Of a stretch of 9,173 nucleotides of DNA, positions 1-6,327 are shown in pieces. Source of the DNA: Opitutaceae bacterium (GTDB taxonomy: Bacteria > Verrucomicrobiota > Verrucomicrobiia > Opitutales > Opitutaceae); assembly GCA_023269455.1 (NCBI GenBank), contig JAHFTG010000076.1, positions 1 to 9,173 on the forward strand, written 5' to 3'. Below the pieces are notes generated by a model, which made no database searches, was not told the DNA's origin, and worked only from the letters and a program-made list of their open reading frames with translations. How positions within the stretch are numbered: position 1 is the stretch's first letter; the number at the start of each line of letters is the position of its first letter. Made by a program: the position numbers and the translations under genes.

Positions 1-413
1 ATTTTGAGCACTTGGCGCAAGCGGCGGAGACGGGGCTTTACGATACGCTGGCGCATCCCGATCTCGTGAAAAACGAGGCGCCGAAGGAGTGGGATTTCGC
101 GCGCATCCGGCCTTACATCGAGCGGTCGCTGGACCGGATCGCGGCGACGGGCGTGGCGATGGAACTGAACACGAGCGGCATGAACAAGACGCTGCCCGAG
201 ATGAATCCGGGGCGGTCGCAACTCGCGCTGATGCGGGCGCGGGGGATTCCGGTCGTGATCGGAGCCGATGCGCACATGCCGCAACGCGTGGCCGACGGCT
301 ATGAGGCGGCGCTGCGGACGCTGGAGGAAGTCGGATACCGTGAGGTGAGTCTGTTTCTCGAACGGAAGCGGCACACGGTGCCGATCACGAAGGCGCTGGC
401 GTCGCTGCGTTGA
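1..413 (+). CDS. hisK: Histidinol phosphatase, PHP family (5' partial)
   Basis: This is the C-terminal half of a PHP-superfamily phosphohydrolase that most likely removes phosphate from L-histidinol phosphate, the penultimate step of histidine synthesis, in the cytoplasm. The reading frame is open to the left edge (first full codon at position 3), so the true start lies outside the window; about 136 residues are visible of a family usually 260-280 long. Seen directly: a metal-ligand motif LAHPDLVK (His codon at 54-56), the ELNTSG strand typical of HisJ/HisK-type phosphatases, and the GADAH motif (Asp codon 267-269, His codon 273-275) that supplies the last metal ligands. The tail, with FLERKRHTVPI, also matches the usual family ending. 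It converges on the sensor kinase with 24 nt between stop codons. Another PHP phosphoesterase is possible, but the ELNTSG and tail pattern favour histidinol phosphatase. Confidence 0.85.
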   Translation, partial: FEHLAQAAETGLYDTLAHPDLVKNEAPKEWDFARIRPYIERSLDRIAATGVAMELNTSGMNKTLPEMNPGRSQLALMRARGIPVVIGADAHMPQRVADGYEAALRTLEEVGYREVSLFLERKRHTVPITKALASLR

Positions 414-437
414 GGCGTTCCGGCGCCGCGCGGCGAG

Positions 438-2873
438 TCAAGGGTGCGGCGGTGACGTGAGGGCGCGGTGGGCGCGGGCGAGGGATTCTTTTAATTTTTC
501 CACGCGGAGGGGTTTGCTGAGGAAGTCGTTCATGCCGGCCTCGAAGGCGTGCTGGCGGTCTTCGGCGAAGGCGCCGGCGGTGAGGGCGATGATCCAAGGG
601 CGTTCGCGCCATTCGGGGCGGGCGCGGATGCGGCGGGTGGCGGTGAGGCCGTCCATGTTGGGCATATGCACGTCCATGAGAATCACGTCGAAGGCGCGGC
701 GTTGCAGCGCGCCCAGGGCTTCGACGCCGTCGGAGACGACTTCGATGGTGTAGCCGAGGCGTTGAAGGGTGAGTTGGGCGACGCGTTGGTTGACGCTGTT
801 ATCCTCGGCCATGAGGACGGTGAGCGGCATGGTGTCGCCGGGGCGGTCTGGCGTGGCGGCGGGAGCCGGCAGGAAGGGTGTGGCGGAGTGATCGGCCGTG
901 AGGACGGGAATCGTGAGGGTGAAAACGGAACCGTGGCCCGGCTCGCTTTCGACCCCGAGGGTGCCGCCCATGAGTTCGGCGAGCCCGCGACTGATCGCGA
1001 GGCCGAGGCCGGTGCCGCCGTGTGTGCGGGTGATGGAGGTGTCAACCTGATGAAACCGTTCAAAGAGTCCGGCCTGTTTGTCTTTGGGGATGCCGAGACC
1101 GGTGTCGCGCACGTGGAAGTTTACGGTGCAGCCTTGCGGCGTGATTTGCTGTGCGTCGGCTGCGACGCTGATGGTGCCGTGTTCGGTGAATTTCACGGCG
1201 TTGCCGAGGAGGTTGACGAGGATCTGGCGGAGGCGGGTGGCGTCGCCGGTGACGATGCGGGGGACGCCGGGGCCGATCTGGCGGTTGATCTCCAGGCTTT
1301 TTTCCTGGGCGCGGGCGGCGACGAGGTCGATGGCTTCCTCGATGCACATGAGGAGGTCGAAGGGCTGGTGCTCCAGCTCGACGCGACCGGCTTCGATCTT
1401 CGAGTAATCGAGGGTGTCGTTGATGAGGGTGAGGAGGGTTTCGCCGGAGAGCTTGATCGTGCGCAGGTAGTCGCGCTGGTCGGGCATGAGCGGGGTGTCG
1501 GCGAGGATGTTGGTCATGCCGATGACGCCGTTCAGGGGAGTGCGGATCTCGTGGCTGATGTTGGCGAGGAAGGCGCTTTTTGCCTGGTTGGCGGCCTCGG
1601 CGATGCGGGCGAGGCGGTTGGCCTCCTCGATGGTGGCCTGGAGGGAGGCGTTGGCGGAGCGCAGGCTGTCCTCGGATTGGAGGAGGGCGATCATGCTCAC
1701 GCGTTCACGGGTGATGTCGTGGTTGATGCCGTAGGCGCGGAGGGGACGGCCCTCGCGGTTGCGGAGGATGCGGCCGCAGTTCCGAATGTAGCGGAAATCG
1801 CCGGATCCGAGCATCACGCGGTATTCGAAATCAAACTCGCTGCGTTCGCCGGCGAGGTCGCTTTCCAAGTTCAGGTGGAGGTGGCGGTCTTCGGGCAAAA
1901 GGCATTCCTGCCAGAAATCGGGGCGGCCGGTAAACATGTCGCGCGTGACGCCGTGGAGCGAGAGCATGGCGTCGTCCCAAATGAGTTCGCCGGTCGTGAA
2001 ATCGTGTTCCCAGATGCCTATGCCGGCCGCGCGGGCGGCGAGGCTGATGCGCTCGGCGAGGCGGGTGACCTCGATCTCCGCGCGCTTGCGCTCGTCGATG
2101 TCCTGAATCGTGCCGGACACGCGCACGACGCGTCCGGCGTCGGTCTCGGCGTGGCCGATGTTGCGCACCCAGATGATGCGTCCGTCGGCCCGTTTCAATT
2201 CCAGCTCCACATCGTAGGGCACGCCCATGGCGGTGCATTGGGTGAAGGCGGCCTCGATGATGGGGCGGTGGGGCTCGATGTAGGCGTTGATCGCCGCGTT
2301 AACGTCCACCGTGAGGGCAAACGGCTGGTCGTGAATGCGAAATGTCTCCGCGCTCCAGAGAAGCGTGCGGCTGCGCAGGTCGTATTCCCAACTGCCGATG
2401 CGGGCGATGCGCTGGGCTTCCCGGAGCATGGATTCGCTGCGGGCGAGGGCGGCCTCGTGCTCGATGCGTTCGGTGACGTTGGTCTCGACCGCCATGATGG
2501 CGATCATTTGCCCGGAGGGATCGCGGATGGGCAGGCCCTCGATCTGCACCCAGTAGCGGCTCCCGTTTTTTCTTTGGTTGAGAATCCGCGTGGAAAATTT
2601 CCGGCCCGCCCGTGCGGCCTCGCCCATTTCGCGTGACGCGCCGGGATCGCTTTCCGCGCAGGTCAGCACGGCGCCGGGCGTCTTTCCCAGCATGTCGGCC
2701 AATTCGTAGCCGGTGAGCCGCGTGAAGCTGGCGTTGACCCACAGGACCAGCCCTTGCGGATCGGTGATGATGAGGGAGTGCGGAGTTTGCAGTGCGACGA
2801 TGGCCAGCAAGTCGTTGGTCGCGACCGGCAAATCACCCAACTTGGGCAAAGGTGCGTCGAAGAGAGGAATCAT
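438..2873 (-). CDS. PAS-domain hybrid sensor histidine kinase/response regulator
   Basis: An 811-aa soluble hybrid kinase that should sense a signal through PAS domains, autophosphorylate on His and pass phosphate to its own receiver. Domains in order: PAS 1 about residues 22-135, PAS 2 about 151-265, PAS 3 about 278-390, a helical coiled-coil-like linker about 393-433, HisKA with H-box SHEIRTPLNG (His441), and HATPase_c with N-box LVNLLGNAVKF (Asn554/Asn558), G1 DTGLGI (590-595) and G2 GGTGLGL (619-625). A short Ala/Pro linker leads to a receiver with acidic pair Glu690/Asp691, phospho-acceptor Asp734 in LMDVHMP, Thr765 and Lys787 (SKP). All catalytic residues are present. No transmembrane segment or signal peptide is visible, so it is probably cytoplasmic. 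No HPt domain is present and no partner regulator lies nearby, so the phosphorelay partner and the signal are unknown. The ATG at 2871-2873 is used; there is no Shine-Dalgarno sequence before it. It is divergent from rlmN. Confidence 0.95.
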   Translation of the reverse strand: MIPLFDAPLPKLGDLPVATNDLLAIVALQTPHSLIITDPQGLVLWVNASFTRLTGYELADMLGKTPGAVLTCAESDPGASREMGEAARAGRKFSTRILNQRKNGSRYWVQIEGLPIRDPSGQMIAIMAVETNVTERIEHEAALARSESMLREAQRIARIGSWEYDLRSRTLLWSAETFRIHDQPFALTVDVNAAINAYIEPHRPIIEAAFTQCTAMGVPYDVELELKRADGRIIWVRNIGHAETDAGRVVRVSGTIQDIDERKRAEIEVTRLAERISLAARAAGIGIWEHDFTTGELIWDDAMLSLHGVTRDMFTGRPDFWQECLLPEDRHLHLNLESDLAGERSEFDFEYRVMLGSGDFRYIRNCGRILRNREGRPLRAYGINHDITRERVSMIALLQSEDSLRSANASLQATIEEANRLARIAEAANQAKSAFLANISHEIRTPLNGVIGMTNILADTPLMPDQRDYLRTIKLSGETLLTLINDTLDYSKIEAGRVELEHQPFDLLMCIEEAIDLVAARAQEKSLEINRQIGPGVPRIVTGDATRLRQILVNLLGNAVKFTEHGTISVAADAQQITPQGCTVNFHVRDTGLGIPKDKQAGLFERFHQVDTSITRTHGGTGLGLAISRGLAELMGGTLGVESEPGHGSVFTLTIPVLTADHSATPFLPAPAATPDRPGDTMPLTVLMAEDNSVNQRVAQLTLQRLGYTIEVVSDGVEALGALQRRAFDVILMDVHMPNMDGLTATRRIRARPEWRERPWIIALTAGAFAEDRQHAFEAGMNDFLSKPLRVEKLKESLARAHRALTSPPHP

Positions 2874-3009
2874 CGGGGACTGGGCTGCGTTCCTGCCACC
2901 CCGACAAACTCCTCTCCGGCCCGCACTCTAGCAAGTCACATGTGGCCCGGCCCGGCGGCGACCATGCAAAAAAACTGTCCTTTGCGCGGCCAAACCGTAT
3001 CTCCGCTCC

Positions 3010-4104
3010 ATGGCCTCCGCACTGCTCAACCTCCATGACTTCACGCGCGCCGAGCTCACGGCGCAGATCGAGGCATGGGGCTTCAGCCCGGTGCATGGCG
3101 CGCGGCTTTGGAACTATTTGTATTACGAAAGTGCGGCCAACATCCCGGCGATGATGGAGTTGCCGGTGCGCCTGCGCACGCGGTTGGAAACGGACACGAC
3201 GCTCGGCCGCCTGCCGGTCTCGCGGGAGACGCACTCCGCCGACGGCTTCACGCGCAAATACCTGCTCGCGCTCGCTGACGCGCACCGCATCGAAACCGTG
3301 CTCATGCGCTATACGGGCCGCGTGACGGCGTGCGTGAGCTCGCAGGTCGGCTGCGCGATGGGCTGCGTTTTTTGCGCGACGGGCCAGATGGGTTACACGC
3401 GGCACCTCACCGCCGGAGAGATCGTCGCGCAGGCCGTGCATGTGGACCGCGTGCTGCGCTCGACTTCCGCCGACACGCCCGCGCTGGCCGAGCCGGGCGA
3501 CGCCTCTCCGCATCATCGCCACGAACGCCTGCGCAACATCGTGCTCATGGGCATGGGCGAACCGTTGCACAACTACGACGCGGTGATGAAGGCCATCGAC
3601 ATCCTGCGCGACTCCTCGGGCATGGCGCTCGGCGCGAAAAAAATCTGTCTCAGCACGGTGGGCGTCGTGCCCGGCATCATTCGCATGGCCGATGAGAACC
3701 GCCCGATCCACCTCGCCGTGTCGCTCCACGGTGCGACGCAGGCCGAGCGGCTCGCGCTCGTGCCCGCCGCGCGGGCGTGGCCGCTGGACCAGTTGATGGA
3801 CGCGTGCCGCTACTACACGACGAAGCTCGGGCGGCGGATTTTTTTTGAGTGGACGCTCATCGAGGGGAAAAACGACGGTCCGGCGCAGGCGCATGCGGTC
3901 GGTGCGCTCTTGCGCGGGATGCCGGCGCAAGTGAACCTGATCCCGCTCAATCCCACCGCCGGCTATGCCGGGGCGCCGACTCAGAACATCGCCGCAAAAC
4001 AGTTCCAGGCGATCCTCGCCGATTACGGCTTGCCGAGCACGGTGCGCCAGCGGCGCGGTATCGACATCGGCGCGGGCTGCGGCCAGCTCGCGGTGGCGGA
4101 ATGA
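3010..4104 (+). CDS. rlmN: Dual-specificity RNA methyltransferase RlmN
   Basis: A 364-aa radical-SAM enzyme expected to methylate C2 of A2503 in 23S rRNA and A37 of some tRNAs. Seen directly: an N-terminal accessory domain (about 1-100), then the CxxxCxxC cluster ligands Cys115, Cys119 and Cys122 in VGCAMGCVFC. Cys108, seven residues upstream, corresponds to E. coli Cys118, and Cys357 in IDIGAGCGQL corresponds to the methyl-carrying Cys355. The SAM-binding GMGEP motif is at 181-185. Length is normal for the family. Two oddities are a hydrophilic insertion of about 20 residues at 151-172, between the cluster loop and the GMGEP strand, and GAG instead of the common AAC context before the methylated Cys (GAGCGQL rather than AACGQL). 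The start ATG follows a pyrimidine-rich stretch with no Shine-Dalgarno sequence. It is divergent from the kinase and convergent with the 315-aa gene (20 nt between stops). RlmN is preferred over Cfr on length and N-terminal domain; a close RlmN paralogue cannot be excluded. Confidence 0.93.
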   Translation: MASALLNLHDFTRAELTAQIEAWGFSPVHGARLWNYLYYESAANIPAMMELPVRLRTRLETDTTLGRLPVSRETHSADGFTRKYLLALADAHRIETVLMRYTGRVTACVSSQVGCAMGCVFCATGQMGYTRHLTAGEIVAQAVHVDRVLRSTSADTPALAEPGDASPHHRHERLRNIVLMGMGEPLHNYDAVMKAIDILRDSSGMALGAKKICLSTVGVVPGIIRMADENRPIHLAVSLHGATQAERLALVPAARAWPLDQLMDACRYYTTKLGRRIFFEWTLIEGKNDGPAQAHAVGALLRGMPAQVNLIPLNPTAGYAGAPTQNIAAKQFQAILADYGLPSTVRQRRGIDIGAGCGQLAVAE

Positions 4105-4124
4105 GGTGTGTCCTGGCCTCGCGT

Positions 4125-5072
4125 TTAAGCGAGCGCGAGCTGGGCGGCCTTTACGAGCGCGGTGCCGCTGACCTGCACCGGAACGGGTGCGCCGAGTTTG
4201 CCGAGGCGCAGGGCGCGATCTTGCAACGTGAGCCATGCGACCGAAGCGGTTTCTCCGGAAAATGCCTGCTCGGCGGCGAGATCAAACACGGATGAGGGCA
4301 ACGCGAGTTGGTCGCGGTCGAATGAGGCCTTGTCCGCCAGGAAAAGCGCCAATGACGCATCGAGCGTCTCGATCCACACGGTCGGCCGGGCAGGCGTCTT
4401 GTAGGTCAGGCCGTCGCCGTCCAGGTGCGCGGTCCACTCCATGAACAGCCGGAAGTGCTCGTGCAGGGTTGAGAGCGCGGTGTCGGCGGTCGCCGCCGTC
4501 CATTGGGAGGAAAAACTTTTTCGGTTTCTGAATTTGGGCACGTCCCATACGTCCAGCGAAAGCTTATGCTCGCCGCCCGTGCGGGTGAGCGTGCCGGTGA
4601 CGACGTAGTCCAGGCCGTCTTGGGCAGTCTTCACGAGCTGGTGAATATCCTGCGGCATCCACTGCTTCGTGAGCAGCGTGTGCCGCGTTCCGCCGACCGA
4701 TCCGATGATCGTCAAGGGCGTGTAATTATTTGAAAAATACAGGGTTTCGGCGAGCCAGAGTGGCAGGCCGCGCGCGAGCTTGCCCAGGTCGTCTTCCGTG
4801 CGGACGGGATGGGCCGTCTGCTGGTCGGATACGCCGGGCGTCGCGAGCTGGGTGAAGGCGATGCGCCGGTGGCGCGTGCTCTTGTCCGGCAGAATGCCCT
4901 CAACTTTTTCAAGTCCGTAGGCCCACACCGGCTTGCTTATGCTGATGAATGCCAGGCTGTCGCGGTCCAAGTCAACGGGCTCATTCGTCAGCGGCGCCGC
5001 CGGGAAAATGCCCGCCGGCGCGTGGACATGAGTGCGCTTTTTCGCGCCGATGAACTTTGCGAACAATCCCAT
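4125..5072 (-). CDS. Hypothetical protein, possible TolB-N/FlgO-like fold
   Basis: I do not recognise this 315-aa protein as a named family. It has no signal peptide, lipobox or transmembrane segment. Residues about 65-215 look like one alpha/beta domain: a strand RRIAFTQLATPG (69-80), a helix RGLPLWLAETLYF (101-113), a strand PLTIIGSVGG (119-128), then a helix followed by DYVVTGTLTRTGGEHKLSLD (155-174) with a WDV turn, and a helix TALSTLHEHFRLFME (198-212). This order (helix, then D-Y-V-V-x-G plus paired strands ending near a WDV/W-S motif) resembles the TolB N-terminal/FlgO-like fold that often precedes TPR or effector domains; this is inference from pattern only. The C-terminal part (230-315) is helical and ends abruptly without an obvious second domain. 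The ATG at 5070-5072 is chosen because the charged N-terminus (GLFAKFIGAKKR) fits and a promoter lies about 80 nt upstream. It runs in the same direction as the transglycosylase gene, 123 nt away, and converges on rlmN. Confidence 0.8.
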   Translation of the reverse strand: MGLFAKFIGAKKRTHVHAPAGIFPAAPLTNEPVDLDRDSLAFISISKPVWAYGLEKVEGILPDKSTRHRRIAFTQLATPGVSDQQTAHPVRTEDDLGKLARGLPLWLAETLYFSNNYTPLTIIGSVGGTRHTLLTKQWMPQDIHQLVKTAQDGLDYVVTGTLTRTGGEHKLSLDVWDVPKFRNRKSFSSQWTAATADTALSTLHEHFRLFMEWTAHLDGDGLTYKTPARPTVWIETLDASLALFLADKASFDRDQLALPSSVFDLAAEQAFSGETASVAWLTLQDRALRLGKLGAPVPVQVSGTALVKAAQLALA

Positions 5073-5102
5073 GACATCTAGCCAATGAGCCTATCCGGCC
5101 AG

Positions 5103-5131
5103 CGCGAAACCTTTCGGTGTTTTGCGTCGCG
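5103..5131 (-). promoter_or_regulatory. Possible leader hairpin upstream of the 315-aa gene
   Basis: Within the predicted leader, the RNA can fold with an outer stem CGCGA (plus-strand 5127-5131) against UCGCG (5103-5107), enclosing a small ACC-GAAA-GGU hairpin (5109-5118) closed by a GNRA-type loop. The upstream arm also forms part of a perfect 10-bp palindrome CGTCGCGACG (5125-5134), which could instead be a DNA-binding site. The stems are short and GC-rich sequence makes such pairing common, so a regulatory role is only a possibility. It matches no riboswitch class that I recognise. Confidence 0.25.
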
Positions 5132-5151
5132 ACGGCGGAGGTTTTTACGAA

Positions 5152-5179
5152 ATTATACCGAGCTCTTTACGTTTTTCAG
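5152..5179 (-). promoter_or_regulatory. Sigma-70-type promoter for the 315-aa gene
   Basis: On the minus strand a perfect TATAAT (-10, plus-strand 5152-5157) lies 16 nt downstream of CTGAAA (-35, plus-strand 5174-5179; four of six matches to TTGACA). It sits in an AT-rich pocket that stands out from the GC-rich surroundings, in the gap after the transglycosylase stop. Transcription would start near 5145 and give a leader of about 70 nt before the ATG at 5072. This suggests that the 315-aa gene is transcribed independently of the transglycosylase gene. It is the best promoter-like sequence I found in the window. It is a motif match only, without experimental support. Confidence 0.6.
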
Positions 5180-5195
5180 AGTTATGCGCGCGCGT

Positions 5196-6206
5196 TCAAC
5201 CGGTGGGTTTTAGCAGCGTGGGCGCGGCCAGTGTCGAGGGCGTGACGCCTTCGCGGATCGTGAGCGTCGCGAGAACTCTCGGCACATAGAGACGCGTCTC
5301 CGTGGGAAGGTTGGCCGCGATTTCTGAAAAGGTTTTGGCGTCCTGTTTTTTCAACATGCGCCCGACGCGACCTTCGCCTGCGTTGTAGGCGGCGAGGGCG
5401 AGCGGCCATGTGCCGAAACGGTCGTGGAGATTGTGCAGGAGTTTCGCGGCGGCGTGCGCGCTCTTCTCGGGATCGTTGCGCGTGTCGGAGGGAAACAAAC
5501 TCAAGCCCAGGGCGCGCGCGGTGGCGGGCATGAGTTGAAACAAGCCGCTCGCGCCGACCGGGCTGCGGGCGCTGGGATTAAACATCGATTCCGTCTCGGC
5601 GAGCCAGGCGAGCTCGGTGGGCACGCCTTCGGCGGCGAAGATTTTTTTCAAGGTTGGCAGAAATTCGTCGGCGCGGGCGGGCCGCGGCCGGTCGCGCATC
5701 CGGTCCAGCCAGAGATCGTAAAGCGGGACGTCGGATGCGGCGCCGACGTTCGCAGGGGGAGGCGCGGGTGGCGTCGGCGCGGATGGCGGCACGGGCGGAA
5801 CCGGAGCGGTGGCGGCGGCGTTTTCGACGATTTCTTTGGCGACTTCGATTTCGTCGATGCGCTCGGCGAGCCAGGCGGCATAGTCCTTATATTCGGGCAA
5901 CGTGCGTAAAATAGCCAAAGCCGCCTTCGCCTCCGGCTCATAGGCGGCCAGCTCGGCGAGCGAGCCGGTCTCACGGGTCTTTTCGAGCTTCGCGGCAAAA
6001 CCGTCCCACTCGGCGCGGGTGGGGAACGCGAAGCGCCTTTTGATCTCCGGCGGCGCGTAGGCCTCGAACAACGTCTGGCCGCGCTCATACAGCTCGTCGG
6101 CATCGGTGGACGACGAAGGCTGCGTGGGCGTCGTCGGGTCTGCGCATGCCGTGACGGCGGCAAGCAGGGGCGCGAGTCGCAGGATGTTGAAGGCGGGGAG
6201 GTTCAC
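5196..6206 (-). CDS. Lytic transglycosylase lipoprotein (SLT domain)
   Basis: A 336-aa peptidoglycan-cleaving enzyme, probably anchored to the envelope as a lipoprotein and acting on glycan strands with 1,6-anhydromuramic acid formation. Seen directly: a short signal peptide with Arg10, a hydrophobic core and lipobox VTAC, giving lipidated Cys21. A helical charged region follows (about 35-130), then a Pro/Ala-rich linker (about 133-153), then the SLT catalytic domain (about 180-320). The catalytic Glu is probably Glu206 in AETESMFNP, followed by the SPVGASGLFQLMP block (215-227) and the AYNAGEGRVG motif (273-282). The layout is like soluble/MltD-type family 1 enzymes, but no LysM repeats are present. 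The start is a GTG (plus-strand 6204-6206), chosen because it gives a complete lipoprotein signal peptide; no Shine-Dalgarno sequence precedes it. It is divergent from miaB with a 121-nt gap. The role of the region before the linker is unknown. Confidence 0.92.
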   Translation of the reverse strand: MNLPAFNILRLAPLLAAVTACADPTTPTQPSSSTDADELYERGQTLFEAYAPPEIKRRFAFPTRAEWDGFAAKLEKTRETGSLAELAAYEPEAKAALAILRTLPEYKDYAAWLAERIDEIEVAKEIVENAAATAPVPPVPPSAPTPPAPPPANVGAASDVPLYDLWLDRMRDRPRPARADEFLPTLKKIFAAEGVPTELAWLAETESMFNPSARSPVGASGLFQLMPATARALGLSLFPSDTRNDPEKSAHAAAKLLHNLHDRFGTWPLALAAYNAGEGRVGRMLKKQDAKTFSEIAANLPTETRLYVPRVLATLTIREGVTPSTLAAPTLLKPTG

Positions 6207-6288
6207 GCACTTGTCAGACCCGCTTTGGGGCGGTTTGTTACGCGGACGGCGGCCAGCGGGGCGGTGGCGGCGGACGCTTTCCCGTTTG

Positions 6289-6325
6289 ACCCTCCCTCCG
6301 TGGCGCGTAGTTAAAACCCTCCCTC
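6289..6325 (+). repeat. Direct repeat ACCCTCCCTC in the miaB leader
   Basis: The 10-mer ACCCTCCCTC occurs at 6289-6298 and again at 6316-6325, exactly 27 nt apart, in the 121-nt gap between the divergent transglycosylase gene and miaB. The second copy ends 2 nt before the miaB ATG, where a ribosome-binding site would normally be. The first copy overlaps a possible -35 box (TTGACC at 6286-6291); a matching -10 is poor (AT-rich GTTAAA at 6310-6315, spacer 18). The spacing could suit a protein binding one DNA face, or the repeat may be chance in skewed sequence. Confidence 0.5.
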
Positions 6326-6327
6326 GG

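Noticed and set aside
414..437. Palindrome CGCCGCGCGGCG (424-435) between convergent hisK and kinase stops as a terminator
   Set aside because: As a hairpin it leaves only a short stem around a four-base loop, and no T-run follows on either strand.
549..2636. 695-aa open frame on the plus strand, opposite the sensor kinase
   Set aside because: It is an antisense shadow of a high-GC gene: low-complexity Gly/Ala/Val/Asp/Glu composition with no recognisable domain, while the opposite strand encodes a complete multi-domain kinase.
2874..3009. Divergent promoters between the kinase and rlmN, including the CACATGTG palindrome at 2937-2944
   Set aside because: I could not find a -35/-10 pair with proper spacing on either strand, and an 8-bp palindrome alone is not evidence of an operator.
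4118..4133. CTCGC/GCGAG hairpin between rlmN and the 315-aa gene as a bidirectional terminator
   Set aside because: Stem of only 5 bp, no T-tract, and the stop codon of the 315-aa gene sits in the loop; too weak to call.
2833..4236. 467-aa open frame on the minus strand, opposite rlmN
   Set aside because: It is rich in Arg, His and Ala with no domain pattern and covers the whole of rlmN, whose motifs are complete. It also runs into the divergent promoter gap.
6106..6327. 74-residue N-terminal extension of MiaB
   Set aside because: It overlaps the divergent transglycosylase gene and the gap, is Arg/Gly-rich, and the conserved MiaB N-terminus begins at the ATG at 6328.
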